Below are positions 1 through 10,789 of a stretch of DNA of 64,000 nt, one piece after another. The stretch's first letter is position 1; every line of letters starts with the position of its first letter. The stretch is taken from NCBI GenBank assembly GCA_034440635.1, contig JAOTON010001615.1, positions 72,501 through 136,500 of the forward strand, read 5' to 3'. The notes beneath the pieces were generated by a model. That model was not told where the DNA came from. It ran no database searches and worked only from the letters and a program-made list of their open reading frames with translations. This DNA comes from Lepas anatifera. Lineage: Eukaryota; Arthropoda; Thecostraca; Lepadidae. A program made the translations under genes and the position numbers.

Positions 1-222
1 CTCCGACTTATGCTATCTTAAACTTTTTTTGAGGTCGGATCACTTGACCTGTACTGGTGACCTGACCTGAGATGACCTATCCTTAAAATTTTCACAGAAG
101 TTGCAAAAATGATGAGGGAAAAGGTATACCAAGTACGGCGGCGCTGCGCACTGCCGTTTTTCTGCTGTCTCCGAAAAACCCGAGGGGGCGGATACCCGCC
201 CCCCGTCAATGCGCGTGTTTAA
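1..222 (-). mobile_element. Family B TTAA element, partial (cut by window edge)
   Basis: This stretch matches 50797-51016 almost base for base and ends in the family B terminal repeat (CCGTCAATGCGCGTG) followed by TTAA. Only the single-terminal-repeat end is inside the window. The GGCGGATACCCGCC palindrome lies just inside that end, and several TGACCT hexamers lie further in. No coding sequence is seen. Its TTAA (with one extra T) is also the left boundary of the next element, so one element appears to have inserted at the edge of the other. Confidence 0.8.
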
Positions 223-1243
223 CCCTCGCCCCACCGGGGCCATTGATGGCCCCCTAGGTTTTTCGGGATAGCAGAAAAACGGCGAAACGCAGGACCACGG
301 TTGAGCGCTCTATCTCTCACCCCATCATTTTCACATCATCCCTGAAATTTTTTACCCCGGGTCACCAAAGGTCAGGTCACTAGGCGAGGTCAACCAAGGT
401 CACCTCACTTCCAATTTTGAGCTCTATAAAAGCTATGTTTCTCCGTAGATAGATTTGAAACTTCCTACAGTTCATGGCCCTGCCAGGGTCTACAAGGTGC
501 ATATCCGGGATTTTTCGATTTCGTGACCTAAGGTCAGGTCACAAGGTAACCTCTCCCATTGAAAAAGCATGGGAAAAAGCTGTCTTATGATCTAAAAGTC
601 ACAATAATGATTGCAAATGCTTAGCTTGCTCAGAAAAGCGTTCTTGGACACCCTTTCACAGATCCCAGGGGTCATATTTGCCCTTTGACTTCTCAAAGGT
701 CATCCAAGGTCACCAGGGGTAAAAAACAGTATATTGGCAATAACTTTTGACCTAATTAAGCTAGAGCGTTGAATCAAACACCACCGTGTATGTCTCATCA
801 CTAGCCTCTATTTGTTATACAACAAGGTAACTTTCTGACCTTTGATGACCTCAGGTCATATGAGGTCACGAGGTGACCTCTGAAGATCAAACCACTGGCA
901 GGAGGTCATTACGTTCCACATAGCGGAAAAATGTGTGGCTTTTTCCTATCCAATGTACTTTACCAGATCTCAATAGCCATAATGGTGTAAGTTATGCCCA
1001 GTTTTCTTAAGCATTGCATATTTTAGCGAAAATAGCCTATCGTGACCTAACTTGACCTCTGGAGGTCAAACCATTTACCTGAGCGCTTTAACATGTGAAG
1101 TAATTTCTTACTGAATTCATGTGTGCTTTTTAATGCACTTCGCAGATTTTTGCTAACCTCCATATTTTCGGAGTTAGAGGGGGCCATTGATGGCCTCCGG
1201 TGGGGGCAAAGGTGGCGCCGGACCCCAATAGGGCGCGGGTTAA
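219..1243 (+). mobile_element. Family A TTAA element, copy 1
   Basis: The element runs from TTAA-CCCTCGCCCCACCGGGG to GGGGCGCGGG-TTAA, 1025 bp. The inner palindrome is present at both ends as GGCCATTGATGGCC. The interior carries many AGGTCA/TGACCT hexamers and has no credible open frame. The right terminal repeat is partly degraded (CCAATAGGGCGCGGG). TTAA termini and a CCC-starting inverted repeat are typical of piggyBac-like elements. Assignment to that superfamily is inference because no transposase is present. Confidence 0.85.
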
Positions 1244-3423
1244 GGTACTGTACGTAGCATCAGGGGCGTAGCCAAGGGGGGCGGCAGGGACAGCCGCCCC
1301 TCCCTGAGGGCCCAAAGGGCCCCTGAGGACACGAGCCACGCGAAGTGCGGCTCGCCCGCACTATGCTCTGTGGCCAAATTTGGAATTTTATACCAGACAG
1401 GGCCTCAGAGGTGCAGAAAGTATGCTGGCTGTCACAAACTCAATGCGACGTATGCCTCCTCTGTCACAAAAAGCTGGAAATTATAATTGTATACTTGAAT
1501 ACTATTTCCAATATGCTGAATGTCATCTACCTGTCTCTTACTTTTTGCAACAGACAAGGTTCAAGCACCAAGCCATTACTGCATGAAAGTATTAAACTGT
1601 GTTTTCATTTTTAGATCATGTTTATGTTTTGGAAGGAAAATTTCCAATTATGGATCATTGTTTCCAGTATTGGGATCATAACTTTTATTGGCAACTCTGA
1701 CTGCAGTTTCCCCCCCAATGACATGCATTTCCCTTTTTGAAAAAGTTTCCATTTTTGGAAGGAGTGTTTCCAATTATGGTACATTTCCCCATGATTAAAT
1801 GTGGCAATTATCATGAAAATAATTATTATTGGGAACTAATCTATGAATGGGAGCGTGCACCTACACACAATTGGGAACCCTGATCACAGCTGTCCCCCCC
1901 CCACTGAACTTCTATCTCACATATTAACAAAAGGGACAAAAATTTCAATGTCAACACAGGATTTGGATCTACCTAAAATGTGTTGGTAAAGTGGACCTTA
2001 GGTAGCACTTTTATAGACAGATCAAATGCTTAAAATTTTCCCCCAACACCTGATTATCACCTGCCTGTTCATTCCTTCTTGCAGTAAAAATTCTGAGGCA
2101 ACTACCCTGCACAGATGTAAAATTATGTCTATTGGCCTAATAGGTACCTACAGAGGTATTGGAAGTCTCATACCAAAGAAAGATCCAGTGTAGTCAAAGT
2201 CCTGCTTTAACTCCATGCAGTTCAGGTCCTGTGTGTTGCTTACCACCACTGGTAGTAAGCAACACACCCCCAACCAGCGTTTTTCAAAGTCTCTTTCTTT
2301 CTGAGATTTTCTGCGATTTCCTGAGATGAGAAGGGGGTCTACTAGGCCCCCTCCAGTGCATGTTAGTGTGTGTCTTAACACTTTGTGGAGGACTGCATTG
2401 GCACACATTTGCCATCTGTACAATATTGACATGATAATTTGATCATGAAATCTCACCTGAATTACTGTTGTTGCCAGTCTGTTGCTGGCGCCAACTCTCC
2501 CAACTTCCTCCAGCTCCAAATCTACCTAACCAATCTTGATCTAGGGCACAAATAAGGTAAGGCACAAGCAAGCTAAGGAATGAAAAACCAAGTTTGATAT
2601 GTTAAAGTGCATCAGTCTCAAAGTAGCCTACATTCAACTCAGATTAGCAATGGGCAGCACTATTTATTCCAGCCAGTTTTAGCCTGCACTTATCTCAGAT
2701 ATACCCCAAAAATATGCCCTAAAAAAGTGGCTTCCCACCTGTGTACATTTTTTGGCAGGCTCTACATCAAATAAACATTACGAACTTGTTTTGTCGCTGT
2801 TGCGTAGTTTAGGTAGAATTGCTGCCCAGCTATGTTTATTTCTTTCACTCATTTAGTACTTTCCTTAGTAGCTTTTAGGCGTACTTAATACTAAATTCAA
2901 AGAAATAGGGACCGCTAAATCGAAGAGACTCAAACTTTAAATATGATTTAACCTGACAAAATGGACAGAGAAATACTTGATAACGTATTTGCGTTATCTT
3001 TAATGCCTTAAATATGCCGACAATCATGTATTTCTCGAAAAAATTGACTGTCACATTTCGGGCATCTAGGCGGCAACTTTCTGGCAACTACTAACAATCG
3101 GCACCATTGGGCTGCATGTTAAAATCTGGCAACTGTGACAGCGGTTTCCGGGTTTTCTGCAGCGGGGGTCCCTCGTTTTAGTAGAAACTGAACACAGTAC
3201 CAATATTGTATCACTGATGGTACGCTGTGCAATTGAAGAACAGAGTTGCTAAATTAAATGTATCGCTACACGCTTCATTCTGTATTTCGAAAATATGCGG
3301 TTTGATTTTGAACCATACTGTCACGATCGCTATTTTGTCACACTTATGCACCTCAATTTTCATAAATGTGTTGCAAACCCCAGTAGCCGAGTTGGCAAGT
3401 TTCTGCACCTCTGCAGGGCCTTC
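1244..3423. other. No gene recognised; minor repeat debris
   Basis: No domain, splice pattern or RNA gene is recognised in this 2.2 kb. At 1257-1340 there is a fragment beginning CAGGGGCGTAGCCAAGG, a repeat end seen again at 9075 and in related form elsewhere in the window. Around 1615-1800 short AT-rich phrases built on TTTCCAATTATGG recur. The remaining open frames are short and lack family signatures. Confidence 0.6.
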
Positions 3424-3765
3424 TTAACCCTCGTCCCACCGGGGGGCCATCAATGGCCCCTCTAAGGTTTTTCCGGGATAGCAGAAAAACAACGAGACGC
3501 AGTGCCGCGGTTGAGGGCTCTACCTCTCACTGCATCATTTTCCCATCATCCCTGAAATTTCTTACCCTGGATCACCCAAGGTCAGGTCACCAGACGAGGT
3601 CAACCAAGGTCACCTCACTTCAACTTTAGAGCTCTGTAAGAGCTACATTTTGAAGTTGATCGATTTGAAACTTCCTACACTTTATGACCCTTCCAGGGTC
3701 TACAAGGTGTATATCCGGGATTTTTCGATTTCCTTACCTGAGGTCAGGTCAAGAGGTGACCTCTC

Positions 3766-3927
3766 TGTTGTGTCCTCAGTTCAGAGGGTTTAAACCTCTA
3801 GAAGTCCTCCGGCTTAGAGGACTTCGGTGTGTTTGTGGTCTCTGTTCGAGTGGCCAATTCACGGGGGCTTCTTAAAAATAAACAGCATGGACGGCAGATG
3901 TGTTTATCTATCTTAGAGGATAGAACA
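3766..3927 (+). repeat. 5' LTR of the Gypsy element
   Basis: The repeat is 162 bp, begins TGTTGTGTCCTC and ends TAGAACA. I see no difference from the copy at 8164-8325. It contains the self-complementary phrase AGAGGGTTTAAACCTCT. The bases right after it, TGGCGACCAGGAT (3928-3940), sit where a tRNA primer-binding site is expected. I could not assign the tRNA. Confidence 0.93.
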
Positions 3928-3940
3928 TGGCGACCAGGAT
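3928..3940 (+). promoter_or_regulatory. Primer-binding site of the Gypsy element
   Basis: TGGCGACCAGGAT starts immediately after the 5' LTR and begins with TGG, the complement of a tRNA CCA end. The position fits a minus-strand primer-binding site. The tRNA species is not identified. Confidence 0.6.
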
Positions 3941-4049
3941 GAGATACACGTGAATTACATTACATTTCAAGTATTTACATACACAATTACATTATTAACT
4001 ACAAGTTACAGTTGCATTCTTCGCCGCCGCCCCTACTTTCGCTGTTCAA

Positions 4050-5318
4050 ATGGACGGAATACATGCGCCCGCGCCATTTCTGCCGCATCCTGGGCGTCCG
4101 CCCATGCCTTTCTCGCAATGGAAGTTTTCATTTAATACATACATGATGGCAGTTGGAGGCAACACCTTTTCAGATGAAAGGCAGGTTGCTCTACTCCTCC
4201 ACTGCCTGGGGCCGGAGGGTCAGAGAATCTTTCGCTCCTTACCTGAGACAGCCAAGCTGGATGGGGAATCCGCTTTCGACTACACTATGCGGAGACTAGA
4301 CGGTCACTTTGCGCCACAAGTCAACCCCATAGCCTCACGCTTCAAGTTCCGCCAGTGTCGTCAGGAGGTAGGGGAGAGCACAGCCAACTACATAGCTGAC
4401 CTACGGTCCCTCTCCACCTCCTGCCAGTTTGGTTCCCTGACTGATGAAATGATTCGAGACCAGGTGGTAGAGGCTACGGTACACCCCCACCTGCGTGAAC
4501 GATTCCTTCAGGATCCCAAGCTCACTCTGGAGCAAGTCAGTTCTCTGTCAGAAGCTTATGAACGCTCTCATGAAGAAGTGAGAAGTATGACTGCCCCAAT
4601 TTCAACTTCAAGTAACCTCGTCAGGAAGAATCCTGCACCCAAGCCTTCGTTCAAGGAGCGTCTGCCTACAGGCAGGCAGGCTAGTTCACATAAGGGATAC
4701 AGCCCAAAGGTGAAGCCACATTCTGACACTACACGTGCCCCTCCAGGGCCAGGTTTTATGTGTTATGGGTGCGGAGCCGTTGCTGATCATTATCCTAATG
4801 ACAGTGCATGTCCAGCAAGAGGCAAGTCATGTGCTAAGTGTGGTAAAGTAAACCACTTTGCCAGAGTGTGTAAATCTACTAAAACTGTAAGTACAGTGAC
4901 ATTAATGTCTGTACGTGCTGCTGGCTCACACCTGACCAAAGACGTCAAGGTTCATGGTAAGACTGTGACCTTTGTTGTGGATACAGGTAGCCCTGTTACA
5001 CTGCTACCATTGGATGTGTGGGGTGGAGACCCCGAGTTTCTTTGTCCCACTGATGTGAAGCTCCACAGTTACTCTGGTAACAAACTCTCAGTTCTTGGCA
5101 TTGCTGATGTGAAAATAGAGGGCTGTACAAAGCCTGTGAAAGTGTACATAGTTCAGAAGGGTGTTCCCCTTATGGGACTTGATTTGATGGAGCTGTTACG
5201 TGTCAATGTTGTGGATGGACAAGTGTGTGCTGTGACTCCCCCAGTGCCAGGGTCGAGTTCAGACCAGAGTGCTCCTACAGGGGGGAGCCCCTTCTCCTAC
5301 AGGGGCAGGGTTACGTAA
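4050..5318 (+). CDS. Gag-protease polyprotein of the Gypsy element
   Basis: The frame encodes 422 residues. The N-terminal ~200 residues resemble a retrotransposon Gag capsid region (a QWKFSFNTYM start, then a helical RFKFRQCRQ...YIADLRSLS stretch). Around residues 235-275 there are Cys/His knuckles (CYGCG, CAKCGKVNHFARVCK) that would bind RNA. A retropepsin-type aspartic protease follows, with the active-site motif FVVDTGSPVTLLPLDVWG near residues 308-325 and a later hydrophobic loop MGLDLME. The first ATG is used because it follows the untranslated leader and heads an uninterrupted frame. The frame overlaps the pol frame by about 50 bases in another phase. Confidence 0.88.
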   Translation: MDGIHAPAPFLPHPGRPPMPFSQWKFSFNTYMMAVGGNTFSDERQVALLLHCLGPEGQRIFRSLPETAKLDGESAFDYTMRRLDGHFAPQVNPIASRFKFRQCRQEVGESTANYIADLRSLSTSCQFGSLTDEMIRDQVVEATVHPHLRERFLQDPKLTLEQVSSLSEAYERSHEEVRSMTAPISTSSNLVRKNPAPKPSFKERLPTGRQASSHKGYSPKVKPHSDTTRAPPGPGFMCYGCGAVADHYPNDSACPARGKSCAKCGKVNHFARVCKSTKTVSTVTLMSVRAAGSHLTKDVKVHGKTVTFVVDTGSPVTLLPLDVWGGDPEFLCPTDVKLHSYSGNKLSVLGIADVKIEGCTKPVKVYIVQKGVPLMGLDLMELLRVNVVDGQVCAVTPPVPGSSSDQSAPTGGSPFSYRGRVT

Positions 5319-5880
5319 CCAGCCACAGGTACCTCAACCCTGCATCAAAGGGTACATGCATCAGGTGACTGTTGACCCTTCTGTGTGTCCTGTCCAACAG
5401 CCTCTGAGACGCCTTCCGTTTGCTGTCAGAGATGAGTTTGCAGCTAAGCTCTCTGAGATGGAGGCTGCAGGGATCATTGAGCGTGTGGATGCCAGTCCCT
5501 GGGCATCTCCTGTGGTGGTGGGGCGTAAGAAATCTGGTGACATCAGGTTTCTGTTAGACCTTAGACAGGTCAACCAAGCTGTGGTAACTGACGGGTACCC
5601 CATACCTCATATGGATGATGTGCTTCATTCCCTACAGGGGAGTTCTGTGTACACTGTTCTTGACCTTAAGGATGCTTATCATCAGGTCGAGCTGCATCCT
5701 GATTCGAGAAACCTCGTTGCGTTTCTGACACATGCAGGCCTGTTTCGTATGACTCGCATACCTCAGGGCCTGTGTAGTTCTGGACCATGCTTCCAGAGGA
5801 TCATGATGGACATGTTGCAAGGTGTTCCCGGCGTGACTGTGTATCTTGATGATGTGGTAGTGCATGGTTCCTCCTCGTAA
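5269..5880 (+). pseudogene. Gypsy reverse transcriptase segment (frame-disrupted pol)
   Basis: The segment carries the front of reverse transcriptase: the connection to protease, then SPWASPVVVGRKKSGDIRF, LDLRQVNQ, LDLKDAYHQVELHP and the catalytic YLDD box at residues 192-195 of this frame. It ends in a stop at 5878-5880 just after YLDDVVVHG. The protein continues in the next frame, so a single-base change near 5870 has broken pol. In the box before YLDD the usual PFGL is replaced by PQGL, which is atypical. The start shown is only where the frame opens, since pol is normally made by frameshift or processing from Gag-Pro. Confidence 0.85.
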
Positions 5881-7186
5881 GGAACATGACCAGTCGCTGG
5901 CCCAGGTTGAGGCCATCTTCAAAGCGCACAACGTACAGGTGAACGAGACTAAGTGTCTTCGAGCTCGGACTGAGATTCCGTTCCTCGGTCTAAGGATCTC
6001 TGCAGGACAGCTTGCTGTGGATCCTGAGCGTGTTCGCCCACTGCTTAACATGCCAGATCCCACTTCACAGAAGGAGCTGAAGTCCCTTCTTGGTGCTCTG
6101 GGCTACTACTCCCGCTTCATTGAGCACTTTTCTGACAAGACAGCCATCCTCAGAGATGCGCTGCTGGCAGAGCACTTTGAGTGGACTACGGTTCTCTCTC
6201 AGGCTTTGCGCTCTGTGATGAGTGAAATCTCTGCTTCCAAGGGACTTGCTTTCTTCAATCCTTCCCTCCGCACCATTGTGACATCCGATGCCTCCGATAT
6301 TGGTTGTGGTGCAATCCTTAGCCAGGTAACTGCTTCAGGGATGGAGGAGGTCGTGGCGTACACCTCCAAGAAGTTCACTCCTGCTGAGCTCCGGTACTCA
6401 GTCGTGGAAAAGGAGGCTCTCGGCTGTGTCTACGCAGTTGAGAAGTGGAGACCCTTCCTCTGGGGAAGGAAGTTCCTCCTCCGTACTGACAATCAGGCAC
6501 TTACAAGCGTATTTGGCCTGAAAGGCTCTACCCGTGTGGGCCGCCGTATTGCTCGATGGGAGGCTCGACTGCTAGCCTTTAACTTTGATGTTCAACATGT
6601 CCGTTCGCAGGACAATGCTGTTGCTGACGGCCTTTCACGGCTCCCAGTCGTTGACAGCTGGGAAGACGATGACAGTGTGGAGATTGCTGCTCTAGGTCTA
6701 CAGACCGAGCTTTCTGCTGTAACAGAGGATGAGCTTTGCGCTGCCGCTGCCTCTGACCAGGTTCTGTCGCAAGTTCGCGACAGTGTTCTGTCTGGCCGAT
6801 GGAACCGACGTGACCCACACATGTCGCCCTACTTCCAGGTACGCAATGAGCTTTCTGTTTCAGGCTCTTTGGTATTCCGCGGCGATCAGCTCGTTGCACC
6901 AGCTGATCTCCAGCGCCGACTCCTAGACGTGGCACATGAGTGTCATCCCGGTGCTGTGCGTACAAAACAGCGCCTTCGCGCCTGTTACTGGTGGCCAGGT
7001 ATGGACCGCCAGGTGGAGACTTTGATTCGAAACTGTGCGCTTTGCAACACGCACAGCAAGTCTGCCACTGTTTCTCGCCCCCTGTGCAACAGGTGGACTT
7101 ACCTGCAGGACCGTGGACCAGGCTGGTGCTGGACGCGATTGGCCCTATGCCTGGACCAGTGTCCGAACGTTACGGTCTGGTGCTAG
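5864..7186 (+). pseudogene. Gypsy RT thumb, RNase H and integrase zinc finger (frame-disrupted pol)
   Basis: This frame continues from the YLDD box. It holds the RT thumb (KCLRARTEIPFLGLRIS; LGALGYYSRFI), then RNase H with TSDASDIGCGAIL, the glutamate in VVEKEALGCVYAVEKW and the RTDNQAL aspartate. The RNase H closing motif is VADGLSRLP. The HHCC integrase finger follows (HECHPGAVRTK...CALCNTHSKS). The frame is lost near 7075 at a run of five cytosines, where one missing C would restore the integrase frame. It is part of the same pol as the neighbouring segments. Confidence 0.87.
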
Positions 7187-8068
7187 TCGACGCCTACAGT
7201 CGTTGGCCGGAGGTAGCTCTCATGCACGAGGTAACCTCCGCAACCGTTATTAGCTTTCTGGATGCCGTCTTTAGTCGTGAGGGTGTCTGTTCCGCACTGC
7301 TCACAGATAACGGCTCAGTGTTCACTTCACATGAGTTCAACAGGTACTGCCAAGTACATGGCATCAAGCTGATGCATAGCTCACCCTACTCTCCACAGAC
7401 ATGCGGTCTTGTGGAACGGCATAATCGCCACGTTAAGGACTCTGGAGACCGCCCGTCTCCTGGGAGAGGAGCGCACTTGCTTCTTACGACGCTCCCTACA
7501 GGTGTACCGCGCCACTGTTCACCCAGCTACAGGAGTGACACCGTTCAAAGCTATGCGCGGCCGTGATATGCGCACTAAGCTGATCGTTCCTGATCCGTGT
7601 TCTGTTCAGCCAGACACGATCGCCGCTGGTGTGAAGGAGCACCACGCTCGTTACCAGGGCAAGTACCTCACCAGGTGCAACAGGAGCACCGGTCCGCTTC
7701 CTACTTGGCAGCCCGGTGACTGGGTACGTGTCCGTGTCCCCTTCGGGAAAAAGCGCCAGTACGGCCCGCCGCTGCAGATTTCTTCGCAGAAGGGCCCGGT
7801 GAGCTACAGACTGTCTGATGGACAGCGCGTACACGCGCGCCGACTCTCTCCAGTTCATGGTCAGTGTCTGCACCGGTTTGATCCAGAGCTCGAGGCTGAG
7901 CATCGTCCTTGGGTTCCTCCTGTTGGTAGTGATGTCGAGACTCCAGCTGAACATAACCCTGTTCTTGCGCCAGGTGTCCAGCGCCCAGTTCCGGAGCGCC
8001 TCCCTCATAGCCCACGTAGAGGTGCGCGTTTGCGTTACGCGCCTGAGCGTTACAGCCCTGAACCGTAG
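6940..8068 (+). pseudogene. Gypsy integrase core and C-terminal segment (frame-disrupted pol)
   Basis: The integrase catalytic core lies at about 7080-7440 in one frame: VLDAIGP with the first acidic residue, LTDNGSVF with the second and CGLVERHN with the glutamate. After another frame change near 7430 the other frame (7409-8068) continues with LETARLLGEERTCFLRRSLQ and a GPVSYRL/GQRVHARRL stretch resembling the integrase C-terminal DNA-binding region. All three catalytic acids are present, so only the frame is broken. The stop at 8066-8068 precedes the 3' LTR by about 95 bp. Confidence 0.85.
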
Positions 8069-8151
8069 AGTGTTTAGGACTGCTTGTGTGTACTGTCGTG
8101 CTATTCACATTTCACTGCGTGTTGAGGGAATGGGGTAGATGTAATATGTTC

Positions 8152-8163
8152 AGAGGGGGAAGG
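8152..8163 (+). promoter_or_regulatory. Polypurine tract of the Gypsy element
   Basis: AGAGGGGGAAGG is entirely purine and abuts the 3' LTR, the usual place for plus-strand priming. Confidence 0.8.
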
Positions 8164-8325
8164 TGTTGTGTCCTCAGTTCAGAGGGTTTAAACCTCTAGA
8201 AGTCCTCCGGCTTAGAGGACTTCGGTGTGTTTGTGGTCTCTGTTCGAGTGGCCAATTCACGGGGGCTTCTTAAAAATAAACAGCATGGACGGCAGATGTG
8301 TTTATCTATCTTAGAGGATAGAACA
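8164..8325 (+). repeat. 3' LTR of the Gypsy element
   Basis: This is a 162-bp copy of the 5' LTR with no difference that I can see. CTCTC follows immediately as the target duplication. Confidence 0.93.
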
Positions 8326-9074
8326 CTCTCCTATTGCAAAAGCATGGGGAAAAGCTGTCTTATGATCTAAAAGTCACAAAAACGATTGAAAATTCTCAGC
8401 GTGATCAGACAAGCGTTCTTGGACAACCTTTCACGGATTCCAGGGGCCATATTTGCCCTTTGACCTCTCCAAGGTCATCCAAGGTCACCAGGATTAAAAA
8501 ACACTATTTTGACAATAGCTTTTGACCTAATTAAGCTAGAGCGCTGAAACAAACACCATCGTGTTTGTCGCGTCATTAGCTTTCATTTGATGTACGGCAA
8601 GGGGTCACTTTCTGACCTTTTGTGACTTCAGGTCATATTAGTTCACGAGGTGACCTCTGGAGGTCAAACCACTGGCGGGAGGTCTTTACGTTCCACATAG
8701 CGGAAAGAGGTCTGGCCTTTTCCTATCAAATGTACTTTACCAGACCTCAATAGCTCTAATGACATAAGAGTTATGCCCAGTATGAGTGAAAATAGCCGAT
8801 CTTGACCTAATTTGACCTCTGGAGGTCAAATCCTTGACCTGAGCACTAAAACATGTGAAGTAGTTTCTTACTGAATTCACGCGAGCTTTCTAGTGCACTT
8901 TGCAGATTTGCGCTAACTCCCATTTTTTCGGAGTTAGAGGGGGCCATCGATGCCCCCGGTGGGGAGAAGGTGGCACCGGACCCCCGGTGGGGCGCGGGTT
9001 AAGCCCTCTTCAGCACTCAATTCTGTAACAAGCAGGGCCCTTTTACCCATCAGGGCCCTTTTGTGCTGTCGCAG

Positions 9075-9283
9075 GCAGGGGCGTAGGAACCGGGGGGCAG
9101 GGGGCAGCTGCCCCCAACTCTCATGATTCTTAACCATTAACCCTATGGCGTTAACTGGAAAGAAATGAGCTGAAAATTACCGCCCCCCAACTTTGAACAT
9201 AGTTCCAACGCTCCTGGTCGCAGGGGCCCTTTTCGGGGCGCCGCCCCCTGAGCGAAATCCTGGCTACGCCCCTGCGTAGCATT
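9075..9283. mobile_element. Small element with CAGGGGCGTAG inverted ends
   Basis: The stretch begins CAGGGGCGTAGGAACC and ends GGCTACGCCCCTG, giving imperfect inverted termini about 209 bp apart. CAGGG-type ends are common in hAT-like non-autonomous elements, but I see no convincing 8-bp target duplication. Inside is a phrase, ATGGCGTTAACTGGAAAGA, that recurs inverted near 25930 and near 47385, so the element also carries a second dispersed repeat. Confidence 0.45.
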
Positions 9284-10075
9284 ACCGTGGATCAGATCGT
9301 TTCTGCATTGTTTGGGGGAAAAACAGGAGGGGGGACGGTGCTGGAGCAAGTAAAATACGACATTATCAAATGAAGAGTATAAAAAGCCCTGTAAACATTC
9401 ATGCCATAGCCTTCCGTCGATGATAAATCCGTAAAAGTAATCATTCCATCGTTCGTTTTTAAATGAGCCTCCAGTATTTCTAAGGGAATTTAATTTTTTG
9501 TTAGCCCTCATTATTGGCCGAGGCGTAATCAACGCTCTTAATTCATATCAGCTGGGGACATGCTACTACACTGCCGACTCCAACTGCCAAAACTCAAAAT
9601 CTGAACCATTGCAGCAACTGCTTAGCTTTTTAGTATGACAATAGATGACTACCTTTTCTACAAATTTGTATCTTTTGGTGAGGTTTCGTTCACTAGAAAC
9701 TGTTTTATTAGACTTTTTGTTACCCGGAAATAGGGTCGTTTACTGCCAGAACTAGGTGCCAAAACTCAACTCACGAAAGAATGTAACAATCGCTTAGAAA
9801 AGCTTTGTGCCGAGCTAAAAATAGCAATTCTTAAAATTTGTATCTTTTCACGATGTTCCTTTCCAGGAAAACTGTAAAATCATCGACTAAAAATGTCACT
9901 ATTTTATTACAGAGGAATATTTTCTGTTGCTCCTGGTGTTCATGCCCGGAACCGAAGGCTGCATACCAGATCAGAAATAACCCAACATTCTTCCCCATAT
10001 CCCAAGATATCAATAATTTCCCATACCAGGAGCAGGGGCGTACTTAAAACGTTGTCAACACAACAGAGAACGACA

Positions 10076-10300
10076 GCGCATAGGCGGATTCAGGATTTCC
10101 GACGGGGGCACCATCCGGAACAGGGAGCACCACTTTTAACCGGCAAAACCTATCAGGTGAGCACAAAATCTTATTGGTGGGTGCTGTTTTTCGCAACCGG
10201 AGCGGGGATGGGAAGCTATATTTCAGGGGGCGACTATAGACCTTGCAGGGGGTGCTGAGGGCTGATCGGGGGAGGGCGCGGGACCTCTGCCCCCTGGATT
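10076..10300 (+). repeat. GCGCCC-type dispersed repeat (family F), copy 1
   Basis: This repeat starts near AGGCGGATTCAGGA and ends near CCCCTGGATTCGCC, so its ends are roughly inverted. Its core phrase is AACCTATCAGGTGAGCACAA. Copies lie at 24060-24320 and 25655-25925 (inverted) and at 55410-55670 (direct), with a related end at 26155-26300. It has no coding content and is probably a non-autonomous DNA element. Confidence 0.65.
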
Positions 10301-10309
10301 CGCCTGTGC

Positions 10310-10720
10310 GACAGAGGCGTGCTAAGACTGCTGGAAAGGAAAAGTTGGAAAAAAAGTTGGCGTGCAGTTGGAAAAGGCGTTCAAAAGAGACTGCTGGCAA
10401 CGAGACGTATTCTACAGAGGCGTGCTCGAAGGTTAGGAAAAGGGTACAGTTGGCAAAGGCGTGTCCAGGAGACTGCTAGTAAGAACATGTAATGCAGACA
10501 GGCGTGCTCAGAGTGCTAAAAAAAGATATAGAGTACAAAAAGCGATCTCAGAGTGTTGGAAAAGAGTGCATTGTACAGAGGTGGTCTCAGACTGTTAGGA
10601 AGGGGTTCAAGTGGAAAAGGCGTCTCCAGAAGACTGCTGGTGGGGGATGATTTATTCAGAGGCGTGTTCAGAATGCTGGGAAGAGGTGCAATTGGCAAAG
10701 GCGTATCCAGATCAGTGCCG
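10310..10720 (+). repeat. ~65-bp diverged minisatellite
   Basis: Phrases such as AGGCGTGCTCAGAGTGCT, TTGGCAAAGGCGT and AGACTGCTGG recur with a period of roughly 60-70 bp. The mirrored copy is at 23690-24060. Open frames here simply translate the repeat. Confidence 0.7.
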
Positions 10721-10789
10721 TAGCCAGAGGAGTCGTTGGGGACCACGGACCCCCTTGGGCAGATCTTGTGCACTGGAAAACACGAGCAT

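Larger units (their letters stand above)
3766..8325 (+). mobile_element. Ty3/Gypsy LTR retrotransposon, full length, 4560 bp
   Basis: The element has two 162-bp long terminal repeats that look identical, TG...CA ends and a 5-bp target duplication CTCTC. A primer-binding site follows directly after the 5' LTR and a purine tract precedes the 3' LTR. The interior codes for Gag and protease, then reverse transcriptase, RNase H and integrase, in the order typical of Ty3/Gypsy. No envelope gene is seen. Identical LTRs indicate a recent insertion, but the pol region changes frame three times, so this copy is unlikely to be autonomous as sequenced. Confidence 0.95.
3424..9002 (+). mobile_element. Family A TTAA element, copy 2, split by a Gypsy retrotransposon
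   Basis: The left part (TTAA at 3424-3427 to 3765) and the right part (8326 to TTAA at 8999-9002) together make a family A copy of about 1.0 kb. They are separated by a complete LTR retrotransposon flanked by the 5-bp duplication CTCTC (3761-3765 and 8326-8330). The left palindrome has ATCAAT and the right has ATCGAT, which fits CpG decay. The nesting dates this A copy as older than the Gypsy insertion. Confidence 0.9.
9557..10720 (+). repeat. Left arm of giant inverted repeat, unique part
   Basis: The segment is repeated in reverse complement at about 23690-25190. For example, the phrase around 10021-10080 (CATACCAGGAGCAGGGGCG and onward) is mirrored at 24301-24361. The outer part is AT-rich (CTGCCGACTCCAACTGCC...), the middle is a copy of the GCGCCC repeat, and the inner part is a ~65-bp minisatellite (10310-10720). 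The arms continue inward into GGTCTC satellite. No coding sequence is seen. The divergence is roughly a few percent by eye, which implies an old or drifting inversion. Confidence 0.8.

Noticed and set aside
5269..8068. Programmed frameshifting to explain all pol frame changes
   Set aside because: Ty3/Gypsy elements use at most one shift between Gag and Pol. Three further shifts inside pol, one in a C run, fit mutation or sequencing indels better.
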